From assembly GCA_045542075.1 (NCBI GenBank), contig JAZQKI010000034.1, forward strand, positions 1-12,692: 12,692 nt of DNA. The letters are read 5' to 3'. Position 1 is the stretch's first letter, and each line of letters begins with the position of its first letter. Source of the stretch: SVTX01 sp045542075. Its GTDB lineage: Bacteria > Bacillota > Clostridia > Oscillospirales > CAG-272. The notes under the pieces are model-generated. The model was not told where the DNA came from. It was given only the letters and a program-made list of their open reading frames with translations, and made no database searches. Of the stretch, positions 5,958-12,569 are shown piece after piece. The position numbers and the translations under genes were made by a program.

Positions 5958-6389
5958 ATGTGGCTTTGGTTTTTCGTTGCTTTCTTCTTTTTGCTTCTTA
6001 TTCCTCTCGTTTTGGCAATAACAATACCCATTTATAAGAACCACTACAAAGCGACAAATAATGTTGTAAATTATGATTCAATGATGCGAAAATTTGTTTA
6101 CAAGGTTTGTATGTCAAGCGAGCAGATTATAAACGAGTTAAAAAATACAACTGACATTGACGAACTATCCTGCGACTTTAATCACGAAAGATCTGTAATA
6201 AAATTTTCGGAATATGGATCAAGCAGGGAATACTATTTCAAAATTCACGAATGTGATGGATTTTCTATTTTAAGGTTAGAACAGGTTGAATTGCTGGGTA
6301 TGTCAAGTCATATTCCATTCAAACTCAATCCTTTTCTCGTTAGTAAGCTACGGGCAGAAATCATCCCTTTTTCACAGTACGGCTTTTGA
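5958..6389 (+). CDS. Unrecognised protein with one N-terminal membrane helix, AT-rich
   Basis: 143 residues starting MWLWFFVAFFF. Residues 2-25 are a strong membrane anchor or uncleaved signal, followed by IYKNHYK. The remaining ~115 residues are soluble and contain FSEYGSSREYYFKIHE and a C-terminal IPFSQYGF. I do not recognise a family. GGAGGTG at 5946-5952 sits 5 bases before ATG 5958, an excellent site, so the gene is probably translated. Codon use is A/T-biased like that of the zinc-ribbon gene. Both genes have separate promoters with the same extended -10, and both lie between the intact tRNA-Ser and further tRNA-end copies. Cargo of a small integrated element is a reasonable inference, not shown. 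Confidence 0.66.
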   Translation: MWLWFFVAFFFLLLIPLVLAITIPIYKNHYKATNNVVNYDSMMRKFVYKVCMSSEQIINELKNTTDIDELSCDFNHERSVIKFSEYGSSREYYFKIHECDGFSILRLEQVELLGMSSHIPFKLNPFLVSKLRAEIIPFSQYGF

Positions 6390-6446
6390 TTTTGTTTTCC
6401 CATAAATACTCTAGCAAGCTTTGTATTATAATTAGAGTTATTAGAC

Positions 6447-6483
6447 AAACAAAAAACACGGGTTCACCCCGTGTTTTTTGTTT
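6447..6483. terminator. 16-bp hairpin terminator, potentially bidirectional
   Basis: Perfect 16-bp arms (6447-6462 and 6468-6483) with core CACGGG/CCCGTG and A-rich/T-rich outer parts, loop TTCAC. The outer A and T runs would let it work in both directions. It touches the inverted tRNA-end copy at 6483. Confidence 0.85.
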
Positions 6484-6498
6484 GGCGGAGATGGAGAG
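6483..6498 (-). repeat. tRNA-Ser 3'-end copy, inverted (D)
   Basis: Read on the minus strand this is CTCTCCATCTCCGCCA, identical over 16 bases to the T-stem/acceptor/CCA 3' strand of the tRNA-Ser at 5062-5077. GTTCAA, a T-loop-like element, precedes it at 6503-6508 on the same strand with two extra bases in between. Confidence 0.75.
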
Positions 6499-6564
6499 TC
6501 GCTTGAACTTGATTACATAAATTTGCAAAGCAAATTTATGTGAACGTTCAAATCTCTCCATCTC
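6488..6564. repeat. Nested inverted repeat built from two tRNA-Ser 3' ends
   Basis: There are three pairing arms. The outer arm is GAGATGGAGAG 6488-6498 with 6554-6564 (11 bp). The middle arm is TTGAAC 6503-6508 with GTTCAA 6546-6551. The inner arm is a perfect 12-bp hairpin, 6515-6526 with 6530-6541, loop AAA. It could form a long hairpin RNA or a cruciform. It is not a cloverleaf. Confidence 0.75.
6546..6564 (+). repeat. tRNA-Ser 3'-end remnant, downstream direct copy (C)
   Basis: GTTCAAATCTCTCCATCTC matches the tRNA-Ser T loop, T stem and acceptor strand (5054-5072) base for base, then diverges before the CGCCA end. It is in the same orientation as the tRNA and defines a ~1.5-kb interval from the tRNA 3' end. 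Confidence 0.75.
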
Positions 6565-6677
6565 AATGCTCATAAAAAATTTCCCACCACCCGCACATTT
6601 TTCGCAGCATGATTATAATATATACATATAGCGGGAAAATTATTTTATGGAAATAGCATTTAACGAGGGCGCGAGGA

Positions 6678-7061
6678 ATGAGGGCACAAATCAAGAAAAT
6701 ATATAATCGGATAAAACAAAAGACCAAAAATTTCCTTAAATGGATATGGCAAGAGTGTAAGGACGGGCGCACGCTCGCCTTACTCCTTATAGTCATAACT
6801 ATAGTGTACTCTCCTGTGTGGTTGGGATATATTCTGCACTGGGTTTTTGGCTGGAGCTGGGCGGGAATAGTCGCCACGGCTATGCTTGCATTCTGGGCAG
6901 GGCCGTTTTCTCCGTTTTTCGTCCTTTGCATATCAATTACACTTGGAATAAAAAGACTGTTTGAAAGAAAGGGAGTATTTTTTAAGTCCCGTCCCGACAA
7001 ACGCGAGGCGGGGCAGGATGAGGGAGCAGACACGGAAAAAACGCCCGATATATCAAAATAA
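6678..7061 (+). CDS. Small two-helix membrane protein, unknown function
   Basis: 127 residues. A basic, lysine-rich N-terminus (residues 1-30) is followed by two hydrophobic segments (about 32-55 and 60-93) and a charged cytoplasmic-type tail (RPDKREAGQDEGADTEK). I do not recognise a family. GAGGG at 6665-6669 lies 8 bases before ATG 6678; the closer GAGG is too near to serve. A TATAAT at 6614-6619 is a possible -10, but no -35 is evident. Base composition returns to that of the GC-richer flanks. The gene is convergent with the minus-strand gene ending at 7098, sharing a terminator hairpin. Confidence 0.6.
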   Translation: MRAQIKKIYNRIKQKTKNFLKWIWQECKDGRTLALLLIVITIVYSPVWLGYILHWVFGWSWAGIVATAMLAFWAGPFSPFFVLCISITLGIKRLFERKGVFFKSRPDKREAGQDEGADTEKTPDISK

Positions 7062-7099
7062 AAAAGTCGTTTGTCAGCTTGCCGACAAACGACTTTTTT
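7060..7099. terminator. Bidirectional terminator between convergent genes
   Basis: Perfect 16-bp arms (7060-7075 and 7084-7099) with core GTCGTTTGTC/GACAAACGAC, flanked by six A on one side and six T on the other, and an 8-base loop. It serves the small membrane protein gene on plus and the nuclease-like gene on minus, whose stop codon lies at its edge. Confidence 0.9.
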
Positions 7100-7943
7100 A
7101 ATCCGTATTTTTTCTTCTGTACGCCTGCGCGCGACCAATATTTCCGCATTCTTCCACAAGGTCAAGTCCGCACAGAGTCTTTACCATTGAATAAGCGTCC
7201 ATTCCGTATATTTTGGCGTGCTGTGAGTAATCCTTTACAGTGAACTGCTCAGGCAGGGAGTCGGGCAGAAAATACCCATAATCCTCGCGCGACTTAAATA
7301 GATACGCACCAAGCAGCGACATTGGTATAAGCTCATATTTTTTGAGCCGTCTGCCGCGTTTCTGAGGCTTGACGTACTGCTCCGCCTCCATCATAACTAT
7401 CATAAGCGAAAAGCGCGGATCACTCAGAAAGCTTCTGAAAAAATAAAGCTCGCTCGCAATGTCCTGAACTCTGCCGTGGCGCGAGGATTTTCTGCGCCCC
7501 GAAATTTTGCCGTCATCCCCTATTTTGCTGACCCATTTAGTCTCTGCTATGGGGTGAATGACTACCACTCTGTAGGACGTATTTTCAAGTATCCACTGTA
7601 TTTTTTCGCGAAGCGGGGAAAATCCTCCCGTTTGTATCTCGTATATAGTATCGCCGTCAAGGATATCGGCTACGTATTTGCGATTTTTGGTATTTTCTTG
7701 GTCTTTTGGGATATAGAGGGGAGAGTCCTGTATTTTTACTTCATGCTTGCTCTCGTCGGGACATATAAAGCTCTTGAGCGCGGAGTGCATTTGCTTTTCC
7801 GCAAGTCTGCCGATGCCGTCGTATTCGTCGCTCATCGCGGCGTCAACCGACGCGGATTTCATAAGATTATCAAGAATTATTTTGCGAAAGCGCCTTGTAT
7901 CGCGCTCGGACAGCTGAAAGTACGCTTTTCCTTGATATTCCAT
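7098..7943 (-). CDS. Unrecognised protein with PD-(D/E)xK-like nuclease pattern and possible C-terminal winged helix
   Basis: 281 residues, no signal peptide or membrane helix. I do not recognise a named family. The pattern suggests a restriction-endonuclease fold: E49 in a helix (LAEKQMHSALK), a following strand, D93 in YVADILDGD, and E102-I-Q104 in IYEIQT, followed by REKIQWIL and a hydrophobic strand RVVVIHP. In the canonical motif the last residue is Lys; Gln variants are known in the superfamily. A basic linker with KRGRRLKK near 196-202 precedes a helical C-terminus (about 233-277) that could be a winged-helix DNA-binding domain. GGGAG lies 9 bases before ATG 7943, and a good promoter is upstream. 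The fold assignment is an inference; a nucleic-acid-processing role is plausible but unproven. Confidence 0.6.
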   Translation of the reverse strand: MEYQGKAYFQLSERDTRRFRKIILDNLMKSASVDAAMSDEYDGIGRLAEKQMHSALKSFICPDESKHEVKIQDSPLYIPKDQENTKNRKYVADILDGDTIYEIQTGGFSPLREKIQWILENTSYRVVVIHPIAETKWVSKIGDDGKISGRRKSSRHGRVQDIASELYFFRSFLSDPRFSLMIVMMEAEQYVKPQKRGRRLKKYELIPMSLLGAYLFKSREDYGYFLPDSLPEQFTVKDYSQHAKIYGMDAYSMVKTLCGLDLVEECGNIGRAQAYRRKNTD

Positions 7944-7984
7944 ACATACACACTCCCTTCATTTTATATAATAACTACAAAATA

Positions 7985-8012
7985 ATTTTATCACAAAAAA
8001 AGAATTTGTCAA
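7985..8012 (-). promoter_or_regulatory. Sigma-A promoter of the nuclease-like gene
   Basis: On the minus strand: TTGACA (8012-8007), a 16-base spacer ending TGTGA, TAAAAT (7990-7985). It lies about 42 bases from the start codon. The same 170-base divergent region must hold the spoIVB promoter, for which I see no convincing site. Confidence 0.72.
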
Positions 8013-8112
8013 CTCAAAGTTCAATAATTGTTAGACATAAACTTCGACCGAAAACTCAAAATAATAGTGTGGTCGGTTGACTGCAATCAAGAGGGAAAAG
8101 GAATATTTTGTT

Positions 8113-9174
8113 ATGATACAGTATAAAAACAAGCGGATTGCTCTCTCGGCAATATGTCTGTTTTTGTGTCTGATTTTTGCGCTGGCATCAAGCATGGGAG
8201 TTGCTGCGGGCGCGGTGAAGCCCGCGGACAAGTATTCGGGACTTAAGCTGATTCCCGGCGGGCAGACGTTTGGAGTCAAATTCAACACGGCGGGAATAAT
8301 AGTCGTAGGATTTTGCGACGTGGACACAAAAAGCGGAAATATCTGCCCTGCATCCTTGGCAGGGCTTCGCGAGGGGGATATAATTAAAGAGATAAACGGC
8401 AAAGCGCCCAAGGACGCAAATCATTTCATATCACTTGTGGACGAATCGTCGGGCAAGAGCGTGAATGTGACGTTCACCCGCGCGGGAGTAGAGAAAACGG
8501 CAAGACTGACTCCCAAATATTCGCTCTCCGAGGGTAAATACAGGGTCGGACTGTGTGTGCGGGACAGCGGAGCGGGAATAGGAACCGTTACCTATATTTA
8601 TCCCGAAACATATTCATTTGCGGGGCTGGGGCACGGTATATGCAGTGCGGATAGCGGCAGACTCGTGCAAATGACGCGCGGCATTGTGACGGACGTGACG
8701 GTGAGCGGTGTCAAGCGAGGCGTGTCAGGCGTTCCGGGGGAGATAAAGGGAGTTTTCGGTAGCGACAAGGTCGGAACGCTCGTGGGTAACACCGAGTGCG
8801 GTGTTTACGGTATGTTTTCAAAATGTCCCGAGGGAGCGGGACGGGCGATGCCCGTGGGGTTGCGTGGAGACGTAAAGGCAGGAGATGCCTATATTCTGTC
8901 CACGCTTGACGGCGCGGGAGTGTGCAAATATGACATTCAGATAAGTGCTGTAAGATACGACGAAAAAACGTCAAAGTGCTTCACCGTTACGGTGACAGAC
9001 CCAAGGCTAATTGAAAAAACGGGCGGAATAGTGCAGGGAATGAGCGGTTCGCCAATTATTCAGAATGGCAAGCTTGTGGGAGCGGTTACGCACGTTATGA
9101 TAAACGACCCCACCGTCGGATATGGCATATTTATTGAAAATATGCTCGATAATATGCCCGAGGTGCTGCGGTGA
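8113..9174 (+). CDS. spoIVB: SpoIVB-type sporulation serine peptidase (S55 family, PDZ domain)
   Basis: In endospore formation SpoIVB is secreted from the forespore and cleaves SpoIVFA, which releases the SpoIVFB protease to process pro-sigma-K. From ATG 8113 the protein has 353 residues. A membrane signal/anchor (about 9-33) is followed by a PDZ domain (about 75-135; AGLREGDIIKEINGK) and the S55 domain. The catalytic triad fits the family: H174 in GLGHGI, D296 in TVTDPR, and S311 in GMSGSP. The D-to-S spacing of 15 equals that of B. subtilis D363/S378. ATG 8113 has AAAAGGAA 10 bases upstream; an in-frame TTG at 8077 lacks a site. The protein is shorter than the 425-residue B. subtilis enzyme, mainly before the protease domain. 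Confidence 0.93.
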   Translation: MIQYKNKRIALSAICLFLCLIFALASSMGVAAGAVKPADKYSGLKLIPGGQTFGVKFNTAGIIVVGFCDVDTKSGNICPASLAGLREGDIIKEINGKAPKDANHFISLVDESSGKSVNVTFTRAGVEKTARLTPKYSLSEGKYRVGLCVRDSGAGIGTVTYIYPETYSFAGLGHGICSADSGRLVQMTRGIVTDVTVSGVKRGVSGVPGEIKGVFGSDKVGTLVGNTECGVYGMFSKCPEGAGRAMPVGLRGDVKAGDAYILSTLDGAGVCKYDIQISAVRYDEKTSKCFTVTVTDPRLIEKTGGIVQGMSGSPIIQNGKLVGAVTHVMINDPTVGYGIFIENMLDNMPEVLR

Positions 9175-9175
9175 A

Positions 9176-9206
9176 ATAAAGCCCACGGCATCGCCGTGGG
9201 CTTTAT
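9176..9206. terminator. Bidirectional terminator between spoIVB and the minus-strand operon
   Basis: A 14-bp perfect stem (9176-9189 with 9193-9206, core GCCCACGGC/GCCGTGGGC), 3-base loop, ending in CTTTAT on both strands. It lies between the spoIVB stop and the stop of the convergent membrane protein gene. Confidence 0.8.
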
Positions 9207-9208
9207 AC

Positions 9209-9775
9209 TTACTTGTTTGTCTTATCCGACGTATTTGTGTTGCGGTTCATTTCGCTATCCATTACAACAATGTCTCGGTCGGCAAGGTAGTGCTTATGTG
9301 TTATAGTCCAGGATATTACGTCGGCTACGGTGTAGAGGGCAACTGCTATCAGAAGCGTGAGTGCGCTTGAGAGCAGCGCCACGGGGATTGCCTTTGCTCC
9401 GCCGATACGTATGGTAGGTATCAGTACCGTGGGTATCAGGTATACACCGATAAGGGTAACCGCCACAAGCACGTCACCCCAAAGATCAGGCGAGCGAAGC
9501 GTGTATATAATATCCCTGCCAAGCTTTAGTTTGTCATACGGGACCGCGCGGTTATACTCTTTGAACTTGTCGTTGTCATTCGCTCTGTAATAGGTTGCCG
9601 CGTAGAATAGAATGATCGCGGGAATACCAACTATAACAAGCACCTGAACAAAAGGATGTTCCCTGAAAAAATTTGATAAGGTCACAAGCAGATTTTCGCC
9701 GAGAAACAATATAACGTACATTATAAGGGCGTAGATCATACCGCGCTTAAGCTTTTTGAAATATAGCTTTCCCAT
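9209..9775 (-). CDS. Four-helix membrane protein of unknown function, last gene of the flotillin operon
   Basis: 188 residues with a basic start (MGKLYFKKLKRG) and four hydrophobic segments (about 13-33, 43-61, 97-120 and 127-152). A charged loop lies between helices 2 and 3 (YYRANDNDKFKEYNRAV), and an Asn/Thr/Asp-rich tail ends the protein. I recognise no family. GGAG lies 5-6 bases before ATG 9775. The gene follows the flotillin gene by 77 bases on the same strand without an obvious terminator and is therefore probably cotranscribed. B. subtilis also has a third gene after yuaF-floT (yuaI), but that is an acetyltransferase-type protein and this is not similar to it. Confidence 0.62.
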   Translation of the reverse strand: MGKLYFKKLKRGMIYALIMYVILFLGENLLVTLSNFFREHPFVQVLVIVGIPAIILFYAATYYRANDNDKFKEYNRAVPYDKLKLGRDIIYTLRSPDLWGDVLVAVTLIGVYLIPTVLIPTIRIGGAKAIPVALLSSALTLLIAVALYTVADVISWTITHKHYLADRDIVVMDSEMNRNTNTSDKTNK

Positions 9776-9796
9776 AGGAACTCCTTCCTTTTTTGT

Positions 9797-9829
9797 CGGT
9801 CAGTCGCAGAGTATCTCTGCGACTGACCG
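9797..9829. repeat. Perfect 15-bp hairpin in the flotillin-membrane protein intergenic gap
   Basis: CGGTCAGTCGCAGAG (9797-9811) and its exact complement (9815-9829) are separated by only TAT. On the transcribed minus strand it is followed by an A run and the next ribosome binding site, not by T's. It is therefore more likely an mRNA stability or processing hairpin than a terminator. Confidence 0.65.
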
Positions 9830-9852
9830 CTAATTTTGTCCTCAATATTTAA

Positions 9853-11241
9853 TTACTGCTCCGTTGTCGTCTCTGCTGCATCCTCAGCCTTTTTGCCGAG
9901 GATAGAGGGAAGCTGCATTCCTGCCATTGTGAAAACCTCGTCAAGAGGGGGAACAGACTTCATCATACCCGAAATAAAGTTTGCGGTAGAGGTCTTTCCG
10001 TTTGCTGTCTGACCGTTGTCCCAGACAGTAACCTTGTCTATCTTGATGTTCTTGATAGCGTCAACCTGAACTCTCATAAGATCCTCAAGCTTATCTGCTA
10101 TAAGGAGACGGAGAGCGGAATCGGGATCACCGCCCGCAGACTTAACGACCTCAGCAAGACCTGCAGCCTGCTTTTTGAGTATTTCCTCAACACCGCGAGC
10201 CTCTGCCTGCATCTTTGCGTAAATTGCGTCAGCCTCACCCTGCGCACGAATACGGGTTTCCTCAGCCTCAGCCTCAGCCGCAAGCTCAAGCTCTCTCTTT
10301 CTTGCCTCTGCGCGAACGATGATATCTGCCTCAAGCGTTGCCTGCTCCTTGGAGCGTCTTGCCATTTCGGCAGCTCGCTCAGCAGCGTAGGATTCCTCAA
10401 GCGCTTTTGCTGCCTGGATCTTTTCCGCAGTCGTCGCGATCTTCTTTGCCTCTGCCTCTTTTTCCTTAAGAGCCGCATCGGACATAGCGATCTTCATCTT
10501 TGCTTCGTTTTCACCCTGAATAGCTACAGAGTTTGCTTCTGCGACCTTAATTCTCTGGTCCATCTGTGCGTTTGCCTCACCGATAGAACCGTCGCGCTCC
10601 TGCTCTGCAACGCTCTTTTTTGCGTCGTTAATAGCCTTTGCAGCAGCTTCCTTACCGAGAGCGGCGATATAGCCCGACTCGTCGGTAATATCTGTTACGT
10701 TTGCGTTGATAAGACGAAGACCTATCTTTTTAAGCTCGGTCTCAACGTTTGAGCTGACAGCCGCGAGGAACTTGTCACGGTCTGTATTTATTTCCTCAAT
10801 ATCCATAGTTGCGATGATGAGACGAAGCTGACCGAAGATTATATCTCTTGCAAGCTCCTGGATCTCGGACATCTGAAGACCGAGAAGTCTCTCTGCCGCG
10901 TTCTGCATAACGCCCGACTCAGTGGATATACCTACTGTAAATCGGGAGGGAACGTCGATACGAATGTTCTGACGTGTAAGCGCGTTCTTGAGGTCAACCG
11001 AGATAGATATAGGCGTCAGGTCAAGATAAGCGTAGGACTGGAATACGGGAATAACAAATTCCGCACCGCCGTGGATACACTTTGCGCTTCTGTTGGTTCC
11101 GTCGTTATTCTTACCTATCGAACCGTAGATTACCATGATCTTGTCCGAGGGACATTTTTTGTATCTTGAGCATATCCATGCTATGAAAGATACAAGTATC
11201 AGGGCTAATGCACAAATCAGAAAAATAATTGCGGGACTCAT
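9853..11241 (-). CDS. floT: Flotillin-like SPFH-domain membrane scaffold (FloT/YuaG type)
   Basis: Flotillins assemble into membrane microdomains and influence membrane fluidity and the activity of membrane complexes. This 462-residue protein has one N-terminal membrane helix (about 4-24), a basic CSRYKKCP stretch, and an SPFH/PHB domain (about 30-190; includes LDLTPISISVDLKNALT, a DVPSRFTVGIS strand and GQLRLIIATMDIEEIN). A long Ala/Glu-rich coiled coil with repeated EA motifs (about 200-355) precedes a C-terminal oligomerisation region. It is somewhat shorter than B. subtilis YuaG (509). GGAGG is 7 bases before ATG 11241. The gene lies 43 bases after an NfeD/YuaF-like gene, the standard flotillin partner, which supports the assignment. 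Confidence 0.92.
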   Translation of the reverse strand: MSPAIIFLICALALILVSFIAWICSRYKKCPSDKIMVIYGSIGKNNDGTNRSAKCIHGGAEFVIPVFQSYAYLDLTPISISVDLKNALTRQNIRIDVPSRFTVGISTESGVMQNAAERLLGLQMSEIQELARDIIFGQLRLIIATMDIEEINTDRDKFLAAVSSNVETELKKIGLRLINANVTDITDESGYIAALGKEAAAKAINDAKKSVAEQERDGSIGEANAQMDQRIKVAEANSVAIQGENEAKMKIAMSDAALKEKEAEAKKIATTAEKIQAAKALEESYAAERAAEMARRSKEQATLEADIIVRAEARKRELELAAEAEAEETRIRAQGEADAIYAKMQAEARGVEEILKKQAAGLAEVVKSAGGDPDSALRLLIADKLEDLMRVQVDAIKNIKIDKVTVWDNGQTANGKTSTANFISGMMKSVPPLDEVFTMAGMQLPSILGKKAEDAAETTTEQ

Positions 11242-11284
11242 AAAATTTCCTCCATTGAAATGAATTTTTTGTTTTTATTTAAGA

Positions 11285-11953
11285 TTATTTTTTTCGTACG
11301 ATAAGGGTTGTTTGTCCGCTGACTCCAATGACTACTATCTCGCTGCCTGTGGGAAGGGGAGACTCGTCGTCGGTCACTGCGTCGCGCTCGACATACGAGC
11401 CCTGCAGCATAAGGTGGATCTTGCCTGTGCCCGCACGGGATGCGGGAATAGTGAGATGCACCACACCCGATACGCCGATTGCGTTTCTGTTGTCAGCGTT
11501 ACCGCTTCCGCGAAGCTTCATAACAGCGCGAATAAGAACGGCAATAAATAACATCATACATAAGCCGCACACAACGGCTACGGGAAGTGTGATATACAGA
11601 GCAATATCGCCGGATGCCATTGCGAGTCCGACCCAGCCGAAAACCACGAGGAAGGCTATGATCCCGCGGAATGTGAATAGACGCAAGCCGTCCATTCCTG
11701 TGTCGCCGGGAAGCTCGTCGATCTCTCCGTCTCCGAAAACTCCGTCGGGGATATCCGTCTCAATATCATCGGCAACAAGATCTCCGCCGTCGGATATATC
11801 GGCTTCTCCGATACCGTCAACGTCGGAATCGTCTCCGATACCGATAAACATCATTATTGTCTGAATAAGCAGAATGAGAGTAGAGGGAATTGCAATACAC
11901 GCAAATATCTGCCCGGCAATTCCTATGGAGTTCCACCATTCGATTATAAACAT
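11285..11953 (-). CDS. yuaF: NfeD-family membrane protein (YuaF-like), flotillin partner
   Basis: 222 residues. The first membrane helix (about 10-38) is followed by an acidic Asp/Glu/Gly-rich segment (about 40-88; DDSDVDGIGEAD) that differs from typical YuaF. Two further helices (about 94-113 and 116-142) and a C-terminal OB-fold NfeD domain (about 155-221) come next, the latter including GVSGVVHLTIPASRAGTGKI and GSEIVVIG. NfeD proteins with an OB fold pair with flotillins (YuaF-FloT in B. subtilis), where they help stabilise microdomains or respond to membrane stress. AAGGA (complement of 11961-11965) precedes ATG 11953. The start lies 37 bases after the regulator gene's stop with no terminator between, so cotranscription is likely. 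The family assignment is good; the gene symbol is by homology of context. Confidence 0.85.
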   Translation of the reverse strand: MFIIEWWNSIGIAGQIFACIAIPSTLILLIQTIMMFIGIGDDSDVDGIGEADISDGGDLVADDIETDIPDGVFGDGEIDELPGDTGMDGLRLFTFRGIIAFLVVFGWVGLAMASGDIALYITLPVAVVCGLCMMLFIAVLIRAVMKLRGSGNADNRNAIGVSGVVHLTIPASRAGTGKIHLMLQGSYVERDAVTDDESPLPTGSEIVVIGVSGQTTLIVRKK

Positions 11954-11990
11954 AACATCATCCTTTCTTGATTATTATCAGTGGTAGATT

Positions 11991-12545
11991 TTAGTCCAGT
12001 GTTGAAAATATCTCGTCAGCCTTTTTTCGCAGCTGGGACGCGGCATGTGCGTAAATCATTATCTGCAGGATTTTTGATATCTTCTTCTGCGCATCTGCGC
12101 TCTTTTGCGAATATTCCGATGCGGCAAGATCTGATGCCGTCACAACGGAGCTTTTGTCCGATAGATCTATCCGGCTCTCAGCGAGAAGGTCAATATAGGT
12201 GTGGTAGAGCTCGTCGGCAGAGATAAGGTCGTCGCTTTCGTCATCAAGCACACCGCTGATAACTCGGATAAGGTCGCAGATCTTTTCTATCTGCAAAGCC
12301 TCCCTAAGCATATTTATGATGACTATTCTTGAAAATTGATTGCGCGAGTAAACTCTTTTCTTTGGCGAGCCGACAAAGCCTCGCTTTACCCAGTTCTGAA
12401 TCAAGTACGGCTCAAGTCCCGTCATGAGCGAGACCTGCGAGAGTGTAATTCCTCCCGTGGCAAATATTCCGTCGAATAATTGGCGTGAGCTTGATTTTTT
12501 TAGCTCGAGAACCTCTATGGTCGTTCCCGGAAAAGTGGTTGACAT
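11991..12545 (-). CDS. DUF1836 HTH regulator, first gene of the flotillin operon
   Basis: 184 residues from ATG 12545. Residues ~25-120 match the DUF1836 pattern: a MerR-like winged helix (GITLSQVSLMTGLEPYLIQN, WVKRGFV, KKRVYSRNQFSRI) followed by a helical part that includes EKICDLIRVISG. The C-terminus is helical and may dimerise. DUF1836 proteins are common in Firmicutes and are regarded as transcription regulators. I took ATG 12545 because AGGAGGTG (complement 12551-12558) lies 5 bases upstream; an open frame extends to 12638, but across the promoter. The promoter spacer is a palindrome, so autoregulation and control of the nfeD-flotillin genes are plausible (inference). Confidence 0.84.
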   Translation of the reverse strand: MSTTFPGTTIEVLELKKSSSRQLFDGIFATGGITLSQVSLMTGLEPYLIQNWVKRGFVGSPKKRVYSRNQFSRIVIINMLREALQIEKICDLIRVISGVLDDESDDLISADELYHTYIDLLAESRIDLSDKSSVVTASDLAASEYSQKSADAQKKISKILQIMIYAHAASQLRKKADEIFSTLD

Positions 12546-12569
12546 TTTTTCACCTCCTATTCTGCTATC

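Noticed and set aside
6484..6564. Possible second tRNA-Ser gene
   Set aside because: GGAGATG and CATCTC are present, but GAGAG follows the acceptor strand directly and there is no D arm, anticodon arm or CCA. It is an inverted repeat of tRNA 3' ends, not a cloverleaf.
6563..7165. Minus-strand frame of 200 codons
   Set aside because: It spans the bidirectional terminator, overlaps the small membrane protein gene and the end of the nuclease-like gene, and has no ribosome binding site.
7476..7985. Plus-strand frame of 169 codons opposite the nuclease-like gene
   Set aside because: It ends within the minus-strand gene's promoter region and shows no protein pattern, while the minus-strand gene has promoter, ribosome site and motif pattern.
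8077..8112. Upstream TTG start for spoIVB
   Set aside because: It has no ribosome binding site and would put charged residues ahead of the signal segment; ATG 8113 has AAAAGGAA 10 bases upstream.
10098..10478. Arg-rich minus-strand frame inside the flotillin gene
   Set aside because: It is an out-of-frame reading of the Ala/Glu coiled-coil repeats, giving low-complexity RLRRKR sequence.
11328..11864. Plus-strand frame of 178 codons opposite the NfeD-like gene
   Set aside because: Its Ser/Pro/Ile-rich product is the complement of the acidic loop and OB-fold codons; no start signal.
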